DNA of 64,000 nt from Litomosoides sigmodontis. Taxonomy: Eukaryota; Nematoda; Chromadorea; Rhabditida; Onchocercidae. The stretch spans positions 4,237,865 through 4,301,864 of the forward strand of contig OY718806.1 in NCBI GenBank assembly GCA_963070105.1, read 5' to 3'. Shown here one piece after another: positions 24,520 to 39,000 of the stretch; position 1 is the first letter of the stretch; each line of letters opens with the position of its first letter. The translations under genes were made by a program, and so were the position numbers. The notes under the pieces were generated by a model. It was given only the letters and a program-made list of their open reading frames with translations, did no database searches and was not told where the DNA came from.

Positions 24520-26894
24520 ATGTTGGCGGAAGGCAACCTGCGATGGGATGTTATACACGCATTTACAAATATGCTTTGTTTAACATTTGTGGTTACATTT
24601 GTCGTCGCTCAACTTATATCATTGTTTCGGAAAGCTAAAATCAGGAAGCGAAGCAGGGGTGCAATGCAACCGGAGCGGAAATTCATTCAACAAGCAAGAA
24701 TGACTGACAAACAGGTGACTGTCAGCTCTCAACAAATATTTTCACCAATGTTGTGAAATTCTTGAAGTCATCGTAGTTATTTTCTAAGTATGCACCATTA
24801 ATTTAGCAGGCAAATTATATATTATATCCTATAGCAGCTAAATTTTTAGACTCGAAATTTAATTTTGACAGATAGGCGATGTTATCGAAAGTGTCGTAAA
24901 CTATCGAGAGGTCTTCGGTGTCAAGAAGGTGCTATATCATCGCTTATGTCTTCATGACGATGAAGCCTTACTGAGGTAGTTAAGTTGCTTACTTAAATAT
25001 TTTGAATGTTCCCCTGCATTGGTCGACACAACTTCATTATAGTTAGATCTCATGAATGAGACCCATTTTGTTAGTCGTACCTCTTTGACTTGTCTGCTAA
25101 TTTAGTTCTCCTGAAGCTTACATAAGTTTCCGTATGAAATCGAAAAATGCCTTTTCATAACGGCACTGTCCAACCGCAGATGCAAGAAATTACTCATGTG
25201 GAATTTCATTGCGCTTTATCTTTTCTGCTTGTTCATTGCAATCATTTTTTAACTAATAACTTTAACTCTGAGCACTAAACTTGAGGCTATTCTATTGAAA
25301 CAGCAAATTTCGATTTAAAAGTAAACCCAAGGTCTCAGCTATTTTACGAGAATATGAAGATGCGTCGATGTGTTCAAGAATTTAGTCCTCGGCCAGTACC
25401 TCCAAAACTGATTCAAAATATTATCAAATCGGCAGGTATGCAAATGACCAAAATTGAAACAAACAGTTTCATGAAATATTGAAGAAACAATTGATATGCA
25501 AAGCATGATGCCAAGGAGCATTTCACATGATGAATGGGGGGGGGGGGGGGGGTTGAAAATCTGGAGTGAAGTTTAAATAATTGAAAATTCAAAAAATTTA
25601 GCAGTACTTGGTTGGTTTTCCTGACGTATTTGAAGGAATTTTTTAGGTACAGCACCAAGTGCAGGCAATTTGCAGCCATGGATGTTTTGCGTAGTTAGTA
25701 GTTATGGACTAAAAGCAAAGATAAGAAAGATTGTTGAGGAGGAAGAGAGAAGCACTTACAGCAAAAAGTTTGTTAAAAACTTACAAAATTATTTAACTTT
25801 TAAATTTGGCACGAAGTAGATTATTAAATTTTAAGTGCACAAAAAAATTTCATAAGCAATATCTATTAAAAAATCCAAATTTCTCCCCGCCCTCCACATA
25901 ACGGTAATATAATTTGAACAGCAGCAAGTCAGTGAAGTCGTCCTAATAATGACAGCTTAATTCACGTTTAATCAAGTTCGTTGTTTAGTTTGAGTTACTA
26001 ACTGTCGTAGTAATGATATCACTCAATGATATCAGTGTTTTTATCCAGGATGGGAGCTGATTGGGTATTGGATATCGCAGAACTAAAAGTCGTATGGTCC
26101 AAGCCATATCTTACTGAAGCTCCTCATCTCATTGTGGTCATGAAACAAGTAGAATTTGGAGTTAATTTGCTTCGCTTTGTTTCAAAGGCTAATATTAGTG
26201 TTCTCATGTCATGAAGTGTTGGTAAAGGTAATTCACCCCCGGCTAAGATAACGTGGTAAAAATGTCTTGGGTGGAAAAATAACTTTGAATTTCAATTTTT
26301 TTTGCAACAAAATTTTATTTAGGAAATCCAAGTATATCCGAATTTAATGTCGTTTGTTGTTAACAATGAATTCATTTCCTTATATTTTACCTGCAATCAA
26401 ATAACTAAATTTGACTAACTTTTCCAGTGTCTCAATTAACTAATCATTTAAATTTCAGGCCCATTTGATCAATGATTCAAATGAGTTAACTTCAACACAT
26501 TACAATCAAATAAGTCTCGGTATAACAGTTGGCATTTTAATCGCTGCTCTTCAAGTTACTTTTTAATTTTTACGTTCATGTATTGCCATTTTTAACTGAC
26601 ATTTCGAAATTGATTGCCTAATTATGATATAGACAACTCCTTCAATTTGTTGCTTTAACGATTTCGATTGTCAGTCAAACTTTCTTGGAAAACGAAGAAT
26701 ATTTCCAGGATGCGGGGCTAGCTACTTCAATCACATATCCGTTATACGGCAGTGAAAAAATTCGAAAACATCTGAAAAGACCATCGAACGAGGAGGTTTT
26801 CCTTCTTTTACCGGTTGGATTTCCAGCAAAAAGTGCCACCGTGCCTGATCTCAAACGTAAATCCGTTGAAGAAATAATTCGCTGTTATGCATAG
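24520..26894 (+). CDS. sup-18: Iodotyrosine-deiodinase-like membrane flavoprotein (SUP-18)
   Basis: Seven exons: 24520-24714, 24872-24975, 25332-25435, 25647-25767, 26049-26148, 26459-26554, 26709-26894; 301 residues (human IYD 289). In vertebrates IYD removes iodide from mono- and diiodotyrosine using FMN. In C. elegans SUP-18 regulates the SUP-9 potassium channel in muscle. A membrane anchor spans residues about 18-36. The nitroreductase-like domain has RR (111-112), GTAPSAGNLQPW, and the substrate triad Glu168, Tyr172, Lys193 with the same spacing as human E157/Y161/K182. The C-terminal FPAKSATVPDLKRKS follows. The Ser after the RR pair is Cys here. The ATG abuts ACATTTCAG, a clear leader-addition acceptor. 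The exon 3 acceptor (ACCCAAG) is weak but keeps both frame and homology. Confidence 0.93.
25536..25552. repeat. Poly-G run of 17
   Basis: An uninterrupted G run in intron 3 of sup-18. Its length is likely to be inaccurate in any assembly. Confidence 0.95.
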
Positions 26895-29800
26895 TAGTCT
26901 TGTTTTGCTGTAATAATCAATGTTGACAGTCCAAAACTTTCGTGATAATGAGGTAGAAAAACCGGTATAGTGGGAGAACTTTTCAAAAACTGTTCCAATC
27001 GAATAGTCCGGCCATTTCATGTCGAAATTAATGTTAGCCAAAAAAACGACTGATTGTTCATCCCGAAGAGTGAAGTTATTTGTTGTGTATATGAAAAAAA
27101 ATTCATTCTATCTGGATGTTATCGGTGAGTGGATTAAAGACAACATTTTATCTGCCAGCTGTACATCTATGCTACAAACAACGGGGCAAGGGAATTAGTG
27201 CTCTCAACATTCAAGCACTTTTAATTATTATAAATGCGAGTGTATTGATTTGCAAAGTCGTTGAATGAACCCTAACCACAGTTTCGCCTGAAGGAATTGA
27301 TAGGATGAAAAAGTGGGGCGTCGTTTTTTGCTATCGTTTGGCTATCGTTTAGGTTCTAGTGATGTAAGAATTTCTAAATTAACAACAATTAAAAATCAAC
27401 CGCCCTATTTCAAAGAAACTTCCTAAAATTGATTGATGTGTGAACTTAATGGTGAAGTGTCGGAACAATTTTCAAGCGTAATATCACTGGCATACTGTTG
27501 AGCAGTTGATGAAGGTTGCTCATTTATTACCCATGTGATTAATACCTACTTATTTTCTACATGATTTTTGAAATTTAAAGGCTTTCATTTCTTGTTTATT
27601 TTATATAGATTTTCATTGCTTCAAGTAAATTATCTGCTCCATGTGGAACTTAGTGGACCACTGAGCAAATCACCCCTGCCTATCGAAAATACTATAAAAC
27701 TACTTTCCTGTGTTAGTTGGTTTTTGTCAAGGAGACTACCAAAATCCCTCTATGGAACGTCAGCTGTTCGAATGACTGCCGTACATTTTTCGCTAACATC
27801 TAACAGGCTTGTTTACTTTTTATATACACGTTTTTGCTGTTAGCTTGCTCTTACTTAATTCCTGGGACCACGACCACCAATTCCACTACACAAACATAAA
27901 ATTTAAAACTTAATAACAGAAGCCTAGGTAAAGAGGTTGCTGGAGAAATGCTTGCAATCTTTCAATTTTTCCTGCGACTTTCCCAACTTCCCATAAATAA
28001 TCGCTACATATCCGTAGCAGCAGTGAGCACTCTAAACAAGTCATTCACCTCAATATCGTATCATATTTTCCCGTTCCAGTTGAAATTCATATCACATCGT
28101 ATTTCTCTTCTTCCTTTTGACGACACTGTTGAACTCATTTCGAGAACTCTGGAGTCATTTCCTCTCTATCAGCTACTGCCACATTCAACTGACTTCGAGG
28201 AATAAGTGCAAAATCGCCTTCCAAAGCTTCAAATTCAGAAATGTTTGTAAGTTTCATCTGTCCAGTAGAGTATGAGGTTATCAAACTGATAACCAACATC
28301 AGGTGGGGAAATGCCCATAATTCCGTTGATCTCGTCATTTTGTTTCGTCGTATGAAGTCCGTCTGCACTTCATTGCTTCTCATATTGTTCCTCTTCTTTT
28401 TTTGCAATTAGAAATCAAAAGCGAAATATATGAATCAATAAAGGTAGCGGCGAACGAACACTTATCATGGATGATAGTAACAGCAGTAGAAGAAAGAAGA
28501 CGCAGCAGGAACGATCGATTTTACTAAGACGTTTTTCAAGCAGCAAAATTTTAAATGTGAAATTTGTGAGTAGGTGACTCGCTTGCTGCTCTACCTTACT
28601 CACCGACTTATAGTCGCCATAACGCCACTACCATTCCCATTACTAATATTCCAATATTCATTTTCCATGCATTGTTTAAATTACAAATAACGTAGGCAGA
28701 AAGTTTGATGTTAACAACGTCTTGTAACCCAGTGAATGTAATTTTGGGCTTTGTAGTGAAATCGTTGTTGGTGAAAGGAGAACTTCGTTGACTCTTAACT
28801 TTCAGCAATTCATTTCTTTATGTTCCCATCCCTTAGGACTGTTTTACGGAAGTTACGTAAATAGCTGGTTCCGTCCAACATGAACTTTGTAAGCTGAGGG
28901 GAGGGATAAGCTCGCTGAAGTAGTGAAAAACCACATATCTAACAAACCAATGAAATCATAGGAGAAACAAATAGAACCACATCGCTCACCACTTAACGCT
29001 GAATTAGCACACATGAGTGCAGATTTACTACAGTAACTGCTCGGTAGTAGTGTTTATACATTTTAGAGCATAGGTTGACATGATGTACTCAAGTGTACAT
29101 GCAATAGTGAATCCTGCTGTACGAATTAAGGCGACAGAAACAATTTATTTAGCAATTCTGGCGCACGATAGTCCCAGAGGGTCGGCAATAAAATGTTCAA
29201 TGAAGATTTACGAACTGTTGTAAATATTTAAGGAAGCAGTAACTGCTCGAAAACAACCGCATTTTTGCTGCCTAGAAAAAGTGATCGGATGAAGGGATGT
29301 TGATTTTCACAGTCATTGTTTTCTCTGGACACTGTGCTGGCTGAGTGAGCGATGCGATGAGGGTGTTCGTTCCAATGCACTAGGGGTAGTGGGGAGCGAA
29401 GAGAGCTGAGAGTGTTATTGTTTGGGAAATGTAACGGCGTCCGGAAAGTCAAAAAGCTTATGGTCGGTGGAGACGATACGTAGTGAGAAAGAGTTTGAAC
29501 TGGAGAGAAGTAGCAGCATTAAAAGCCGGTAGTTGGCGTAAGATAGAAAGAGGAAGAAATTGACCGGAAAAGGGAGTAGATAGTAGAAACAGGATTTATT
29601 AAGGTTGAAATGCTAAGTGGAAGAGTGACTAGATGGACCGGAGTAACCACTTGTAATGGCATGATGGCATCAGCTGGTCGGTTACTTCTGGTTGTTTCTC
29701 TGCATATGTATCAGTGAATAAATAACTATGAAATTGCGCGAGCTCTCGAAGATTCCATTGGCCGGTTAGGCTGTCGATGCGTTTTATTCATGTGCATATT

Positions 29801-30053
29801 CATCTGTCCTGTTGTCGTACTGTTTGGGATGGTTATTTCTCATCCTTCGCGGCGGCTGATGATACCGTACATATGCTGCTCATTGAGGACAGGATTTTTT
29901 GCTCACATCTCATAAATAAAAAGCCGTGATATTGAGCACCCATTTTTGTTGGTTGAACTGTGGAGCGAGTTGCTAGAAGACAGTTTTAAAAAGTATGAAG
30001 AACACCTGCTATCACTGACATTTTGCAGCATTTACACAGGGATTACACTTCAA
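26895..30053. other. Intergenic, sup-18 to klp-12
   Basis: About 3.2 kb without a supported gene. On the minus strand a 90-codon frame (28407-28135) contains a signal-peptide-like stretch (LMLVISLITSYSTG). I could not attach further exons or a family to it, so it is not called. A TTTTGCAG at about 30021-30028 is the likely leader-addition site for klp-12. Confidence 0.4.
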
Positions 30054-33000
30054 ATGGGCGATCCGAGTTGTGTACGCGTCGCAGTAAGGTACTATTTTCT
30101 ATCATTTTATTCATCTTTTCTAGCATTAATATTGCTGTTGTTGAAGGCTGAAATATTCGTAGATTTTCGTAAGTACTGATACTGTCGCTTATTTTACTCC
30201 CACTTGCCAGGATCTGTAGTGTTATCTTTTTATTTATACCCACAAAGCGCATAAGTAGAGTTCTTACCTAGGAAACATCTATGAAAGGACAAACAAAAAT
30301 AATATATGAATCAGTTGCTTCACTCGCAGCCTTGCTTTAACTTATTTGAAGGGTGAGACCACAATCTGAACGAGAAAAAGTTGAAAACAGTCATATTTGT
30401 ACAAATGTTATGCAAAAAGAAGCACAGGTAACTGTTTACGCCAAGTTAGTAGGATAGCGCAGTAGCATGAAATGCAGCAAGTGATTTATTGAGGTTCAGT
30501 GCATATAAAAGTCAGTCGGTGTCTTGTTTGCAGATAACGATTGGTGGTGAAAGGAGCTTTACATTTGATTATGCCTTCGATATTGGAACTCATCAACAAA
30601 AAGTTTATGATGACTGCGTTAAAAATTTGATAGAAGGAACTTTTGAAGGTTTCAATGCAACTGTTCTAGCTTATGGTCAGGTATGTTACTCATTTTATGA
30701 GGATATATATTCAGATATATTTGGCTTATGGAGTCGAAACCATTTCACTATTTGTACTTGTTTTAGTGCTGCCTTAGTTCAGTTTCATTATTGTTGCGTC
30801 GATGTGATGTTTTTCTGGTTTTTACTTATCTAAATTTATCGGATAATGTTGGAAGGCATGGTTATTTGTAAGTTTTTAAATAATCTAAAATGTTTTGCAG
30901 ACTGGCAGTGGTAAAACCTATACGATGGGTACAGCATTTGACATGATGGATGTAATGAGCGAAATCGATGTAGGTATTGTCCCTCGTGCGATCAGGCATC
31001 TTTTTTCTGGAATGGAGAGTCGCAAGCAGCGGGCTTTAGAACAAGGTTTTGTAGAGCCTTGTTTTGACATTGTTGCGCAGTTCGTTGAGGTACTTTTTAC
31101 AACTTCGTTTATTTATTGCAAGCTGAATCAAAATTTTTTTTTATTATTCTGTCGTGTCTTTCGAATAATTGTTTTCAGCTGTACAACGAAGATATAATTG
31201 ACTTACTAAGCCACGAACGATCACCTACAGGCCTTCGTATTCATGAAGACGCTAAAGGAGAAATTTTCTTAAACGGTGTAACTCGAGTTACAGTTACAAG
31301 TCCCTCACAGGTTTAATAATTGATTCAATAATTGAGCAGTGTCATGATGAAATAAATGACGAATATGATGAAATCAGTTGCTATATCTGCTGTCCGATGT
31401 TACTTTTTAGTACAGAATTTTTTTGAAATGTCCACTACTTTAACACATTATTTATAGTTTGATAGGAGGCACTGCGTGCTTTTTTTTTATTTCAGACACT
31501 GGAGGTCTTGAAAAATGGTGCGCTTAATCGCAAAACTGCATCAACTAATATGAATGAACAATCTTCGCGTTCTCATGCCATCTTTACAGTGATAATTAAA
31601 CAACAACGGACAGTTATTGTGAAGGTGCATCAATATTAAATCATTTTTGAATTTATGATTTATGCCATCCACTGAATTATCACTCATGTCTATGTTAAAA
31701 TTTTTATTTCAGCCCTGTTTTGATCCGCAACCTGTCAGTGAACAGGGAGATGAAGCTTCTGTATCGGCGGAAGAGCATCCTACCGCTGAGCTGGAACTCT
31801 TGAGTGCCAAATTCCATTTCGTTGATTTGGCTGGTTCAGAGCGTTTAAAACGCACTGGTGCTACAGGCGATCGGATAAAAGAAGGGATTAATATCAACTT
31901 TGGATTGGTATTTTTTTTGATGTGTAAAATTTTAAAAATTAAGTCTTTTTCTATTTTATTATGAACTATATCACGGAAAATATGTTTTTCAAATATTGCA
32001 TTTATTTTGATTTCAGTTAGCGTTGGGTAATGTTATATGTGCATTAACTACACCGACAACATCAGAAAAAGTGGTACATATACCATATCGAGATTCAAAG
32101 CTAACTCGTCTACTTCAAGATTCACTTGGTGGAAATAGGTTATTCATGATTATATTATTTAGGAATCGCAGAAATTGTTTGGTGAGATGGGGAAATTGTT
32201 TGTGAAAATCAGTACTGTAGTGTAATGTATGTATATGGTTTTTAGTCGAACTTTAATGATTGCCTGTATCAGTCCATCGGATTGCGATTACGTGGAAACG
32301 CTAAACACGTTGAAGTACGCTAATCGAGCGAAGGATATTAAAAATAAGGTATTTTACTGTTTTAAGTGAACAAAATCCGATTATGTGAACTCATGGACTT
32401 AAATGTGATTAATCTCTGCAATTACTTTTTTAGGTTGTGGCAAATCAAGACAAGTCAAGCAAATTAATTGGTAGTTTGCGGTCACGGATAGCTGAATTAG
32501 AGGCTGAATTATTAGACTTCAAACAGGTTATTTTATACTGCTTCTGCGTATATCAACTCCCATGAATTTGACAGGGGCACTCAAATTGCTACATTTTGTT
32601 GAGGAAAAATATATAGATTCATAATTTAATAGATCAAATACGTTATAGGGTCGGATAACAGTTTTGGATGGTGTCGAGTCTTTCAACGATCAGTACAGGG
32701 AGAATGTATTGTTGCAGGTTTGGCTACTAATAATTAATGGATGAAGCATTCAGGCTAACTGAAGTTATAGTGAAATGTTGGGAGTGTTAGTAGTTGTTAA
32801 AAAAAGCTCTCATTCTCTCAACTTTTGTTCGATTCATATTTTTTTAAATCTTAAAATTTCTGAAATCTCTTGAGTTTAATTAATTTTTGAAAAAGCAATT
32901 TAAAGTATTGTTTCAGGCAGATGTAAGTCAATTAAGAATTCGTATAAAGGCTTTGCAAGAAACGGTTGAAATGCTAAGAGCTCGGAATGTTCAGTTGTTG

Positions 33001-36000
33001 GCCGAAAAAGATGAAATTAATACGAGATTGCGTATTTCAAAGACACAGAATCAACAAGCTTTCACTGGTAAGCATTTAAGGAGGCTTATATTTGAATATG
33101 TTCAGTGATGGTAAACATTCATGATTACTTTTGTAGAGAGCACTTCTAACGAAGCAGGAGAACAAGAAAGCGATGCATTTAGTAGTACTGTTCGCGTGTA
33201 TCTAGATGAACTCGAATCTTTGAGGTTAATGTCTCAAATTTTTCTTTCAGGAATGGAATTTTTACATCGGAGAAACGTGCATGTGTTTATTTGATATATG
33301 TGCTTGATTGGGAACTGTTATTGAAATTAAGACGAAAATATTTAGATGTGCGTTAATGGAATCACACGCAACAAATGAGCAATTGTACCAGCAAATGAAT
33401 CGTTGGAAAGCAATGGCAACGAATAATGTACCGAAAATGTCCATGGATTATATGGCGAACAGTGCTGCAATAATTAATAATTCATCAGCTAATAATGCAG
33501 AAGCTATCATAACATCCGCACCAACTAACTTATTAATCCAGGAAGCAAAAGCGGATATTGAGCGTATGAAGCAATGTATAACAGAAAGTAAGTTTATCGC
33601 GAGTATTTTCCACACTTTTTTGACTATAAGGATTCTTATGTATTTTAGCTAGGTTTCAGCGTTTTCTTATATGTTTAGCTTTATCACATGTTTATTACTG
33701 CTTTATTTATTGATATTAAGGTTCACCCGAAGAAGAGAAAACAAATCAAGATGAAGCGAAAGTAAATGCAGGTGATGTAATGAAATCTGTAGTAGTAATG
33801 GAGGATTTTGATGTAAATGATGTGGAGGATTTGAAGGATGAAGATCACGAAGATATCGAAGTTGAAAATGAAGCGGAGACTGGTGATGTTTTGTTATCGT
33901 TGCAGTATCCATGTAGCATTTTTATCAAAACTATGAATCTAGTATGGAATGTGAAAGTATAGTTTTCAAGCGCAGGTCGTTAAAGTCAACACATTTTTTT
34001 GTAATTTACACCTTTGCACAGTTACTTCCATGTTTCAAAATCCTAGAAAATCGCTTTCATTGTTTCGGGGTTGATATGAAAAATTTTTTTGCAGAGTGTT
34101 TCAAACTTAGAGACGACCTCGTTGACTTGCAGGCGGAAATATCCATTAAAGAACGCTTAGTCATTGAGCTTGAGCAAAGTGAACGTCGCCTTGCCGAGGT
34201 TTACTATCTTATCTTTCATTTGGAATCCCTGTCATATGTTGCAGATATGATGTCTTAAAAATTTAAGGTCCAAATCATGTATGAGAAGAAGTTGGCGGGA
34301 CTGTCATTACGAATAAATGAAATGGAAGTGGAGCGCGATCGGGTATTAGCTGAAATGGGTGAGTAGAGTATATAAGTTTTCTAGGAGTTGCACACTAGAT
34401 ATTTATATCGAGTGAGTGTGTTTGCTTACTGTTGAGCTCATTTGAATAATTCGTGCAAAATGCGCATAAGTCTTTTATCTCTGTCAAAGTGTTGCCTCCT
34501 TAATTACATATTTTTCAGCATCAAAACACTCACAAAAAGTTGTTGATGCAGAACAAGTTCGGAAGATTCGCGAAAATTACGAAAAGAAGCTAACCACAAT
34601 GCGGGATGAATTCAGAAAGTTGCAGTCTGTGGAAAGAGAGCATCGTCGAATGCAAGCAAAACAAGTTGCGGAGCAGCAACAGCTTTTGCGGTTGAGGAAT
34701 GAATTAAATGAATTGAAGAAAACAAAGGTAGATTTAGTCGGAGATCGAAATTCATTAATCCATTTTTTTGACTCGTGACACTTGAATCTAATTTATACTT
34801 GATACAGGTTCAACTGATGCAGCGAATCAAAGAGGAAGCTAGACGTGCTAAAGCAATTGAATTAGCAAACATGAAGAAGCTGTCTGGTTTAGAAAAAGAA
34901 TCTAGGTTGTTTTATGGATGTCATACTATCATAAATGTTTTGCTTGTTAGTTACTACGTTGTTCCATAGAAATATCTTTTGCTGCGCTTTAAATCTCGTG
35001 AAATTTTTCATCAGAAATTTCAGAAAGAAAGATAACTTAATCCAGAAACTTCAAAACAAAGATCGTCAACGAGAAGATTTCTTAAAAAGATCAGCCGATG
35101 AAGTTAATCGCTTACGGCAGCAAGCCCGCCAGGTAAGTAAACGTAAATGAATAACTTGTGTGCTGGAATTTTTTTAATGATAAATGTAAGGATTATTTTA
35201 GCGCAGTGCTTATGATCGTAAAAGTGAACGAAATGGAACACAGCGAAGCATGCGGTCAGCACCACTGCGTCACGGACGTGGTACTGTTCTTCTGACAAAG
35301 TTGGAACTGAGCAAAGTAAAAGCAAAGTGGATGGCTATTGAGAAAAATGTGAGCTCGGACTTTTTATTTCGCTTTAATATTCTTGTCCAGTAAATACATT
35401 TTGCAATTCAATGAAACATTCTTTGGTTCTCTCTCAATTACAGATACGTCGTAGAATCAGCCAGCGTCAAGCAGTTACCAAAATGGAAGATGAACTGGAG
35501 AAAATTGTAGCTGAGAAACGTGTTTTAGCCGAGGAGATTCAACGGCTGGTATGTTGTGCAGTTTTGGAAATTTTCCAGAAGTTAATTTCTTAATACCTTT
35601 TTGTTAAGAGCATCGAAAGCAATGCACTGAAGACTGATAGTTATTGCTGATAAATCGAATAGAAATGAATCCTGGAATTAAAGTTTGGCTTAATGAGTCA
35701 AACTGATGTAGAATTTAAATATCCTGCCAGCGGAAATAGAACAAAAACAAAACATGCTCTTCTGAAGACAATATGATGGCGTAGAACATTTATATAATAT
35801 GCCTTAATTCAGGAACAGCAGTTCATCAAAGCAAAAGATCTGGCTGAAAGAGATCTTATTGGTGAACACATTGATGGTTGTTATGCAAAGATGCGCTATG
35901 TTCAAGAACAGTTCACCGAATTGCGCAATACTATCGCTGGTATCGATGGTGAAAATACCAAGGTTAGTCTGTTTCGCAGGTACACAATTTTCAGAAAGAG

Positions 36001-39000
36001 GCACCTGTAAGAGTTGATTGTATACTTCTTGTTTGCATGTTTCATCGGACAGTTATAAAGATACCGAAGTTATCATTATTGATGATGTAGCATTTTTATT
36101 TTTTATATCTGTAAGCGAAGTAGATGTTTTTCATTTCAGTTATTTTACTCATCTTAATAAGAAAAAATTTCCTTCGTGTGATATTTTTCTTCAGCTTGAA
36201 TAGCTTGTAGCTGAATTGAACGGAACATTTTTTCTATGAACAAACAGTAAATATTAGGACTTTCTTGCCTTAAAACTCATTGTTCTCAATTCTTCTATGA
36301 CAAGATAGTTTAAGATTTTTCTTTTCACGTTTTGCAAATCAAGTGGTACTGCCTTTTTGACTAGAGCGGTGGGTTCAGTTTTGCTTCTTTTAAAGTCCCA
36401 AAAGCGAGTTTTTCAGCAATTTTTTGACGGAAATTTTCATCTCCAAAATTTCCCGAATTGGTTTCTGCCAAAATACAAAATTGATAATCTTTAGTTCCTC
36501 GCATATTTTTTCTAAAATACTCTCCCATTATCTGACGTTTGAGTAATAGGTATCGGCTTATAGATAAATAGTCAGGGGTTTTGAACCTGTTCTACGTACG
36601 TGTGACGTTCTCCGTCTCCTTTATCAAAAATGTAGATCTAATTATAGTGCGATTGAGCTTGATTGTGGTGTTTGAAACAGCTTCAAAAATTTTATTTATG
36701 CATGGAAAAAGTTTTTGCAGACAAAAGTCGTTTGCGAGCATGTACTTACAGCGAGCATTGAATTTGTAAATTAATACAGAAATCTAGCATCAATTAAAGT
36801 GAAAATTCAACAGAGAAATCTGGGTCAGAAAAAATGATGGAAGTCATCAAGCCAAATAAACTATTTTAGTAATAAGAGAAATATTTCACACTAATGTACA
36901 TTAATAAAATGATTGGTGAAGCAGCTGAGAAAGGAGATGGGAATCATGACTTAAGCCGGTATGTTTATTGGTAAAAGTTTTGTGGTTATAAATTATCAAT
37001 GAAGAATCCCGCTCGAACTTCAACATATCTATTGTATAACAGTTTTAAATAAATTATAGGTACAAACACTTATCCTTTATTCAATGCTGTGTTATTAAGC
37101 TGTTGCGATGTCTTATCGTGGTGAAAGAGACTGTGAAATCTCTCACACGGTACTATTAACTCCACTTCTTAAACATTAGGTACAAACGATGGAGTTCGTT
37201 AGACGATCGGAGCAGCGTCTTTTGATATTGAATTTAGGGGTTGCTGCGAGTTGATAGTACCACTTTCTTTACGACTTAGATCGCTTTCACAGATCGATTT
37301 CCTGGGTACCCTCACAATAGTCGAGCGCCGAGCTGCTAAATTCGGTATGATTACTTCTGGAGGCGGTCTGAAATTGGTAGATATACATGATTCGAAAGCT
37401 TAGTATAGACATTTCATTTTTATTCGTTTTACACATTCTAAACGATGAGTTTTTGATTGTGATGGGATTTTTGGATCTTCGCAACAACCAGGCAGTGGTA
37501 TTTGCGCACACTTGAAATAATCGCATTATGTAAAACTCTACCAAAAGCAGTTTGTGAGATTAGTTGTCTGTTTCACTGAACTAATATCTGGGAAGTTTGC
37601 GGTTCGGGCTCTGTGGATTTAGCGATATGCAGTTTTTAGCGATATGCTCTTATTTTTGAATTAACTATACCAAAATTGTTTTGTCATGTTTTCCGAAAAA
37701 TCCACTGAATTTCATCCGTTTGATAGGATTTTCTCGTAGAATATTAAAATACAAAACTAAATTGGGTTAACTTTGAAGTACAGTGGAAAATATTCTCATA
37801 AAATATGTAAAAGAATGAACTGTTTAGCTCTTCGCATTATTTGCACTGCAAGTGTAGCAAAGAGCAAGGCGCACAATGCAGCGCCGGAAGCAAATAGCAA
37901 TTTCCTCCACTGAACGTCTTCACTGAATCCTGTTAGCCATACGCATATGCTAAGACTGAGCAATGATCCAATTATGCAGAGGAAAAGCTTAAAAAACGTA
38001 GTTTACTCTCTCCAACAGTAAATACTATTTTATGTGACATTGCACTGAGATTTTAATTTAATTTTGTGATTCAGCTCAGTTTCAGGGCTGAATTATGCTT
38101 TCAAAGTTCTCAGTCCGTAGATAAGAAAGTAGGGTACAACTAACAAATCCTGAAATTGTTTCATAGCTAAATACAAGACTTTATTTACCCTTTCCTAAAT
38201 TACGATTAAAGCTTGCTTAAAAAATAACCTGTCCACCCAGCGAAGTTCTGCTTGCTCGTTTCTGCGTATTGATTATGCTTTGACGCGGTATTTTTATGCT
38301 CCCGCTGCAGTAACTTCCACGTCCTTCCCCATAATATCTTTGCTGGAATAACGAAGGGTAACATTATTGAAGCTATTAAATTAAATTACGTATTGGGATT
38401 TTTTCTACATCTATTAAAATATTATCGATCTTAAATCCTAAACATTGATTTTTGGATTTTTTAAAGTAGTGTTATGAAGATGTTGGTTTGTTGATTGAGA
38501 ATTTCCCTTGAATGAGATGGATGGAGATGAATATTGTTAGCTTGGAAAAACTCCCTTTTTTTGAATCACTAATTTTAGCATCTACAAGAAGTTCAAGCAT
38601 AAGTTAATTTTGGATGGAGTGTATGTGGGAAAAAATATTATATGAAACTTTTAGGGTTAATTTTTCAGAAAGGCAGTTTGGTTTTAATAGAACGTAGAAT
38701 TTTTAAATGTTGATTTCGAGACGAGGGAAAAAGTAATTAATTTACGTTCGCTGTAATAGTGGATCTTCGGTGTTCTTGGGACATAAAGAGTTGTTTACCG
38801 TTGTTTGTACTGGTACCGGTTCAAATACATCTGCAACTAGCAGTGTTCGTTTTTTGGTGACCCGTAATAATGAATTCGAGGGATGTATACATAATAGAAT
38901 AAACCCAGAAACATGTACATACAAGTTCTGAGAATTGATCCGCAACACATAACAACATAATTTGTATTTGTCTAGCTATCCATCCGCAACGTTTCTGTAG

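Noticed and set aside
28135..28407. Minus-strand 90-codon frame with a signal-peptide-like segment
   Set aside because: No family recognised, no convincing splice partners, no leader-type acceptor at its start; could be a chance frame.
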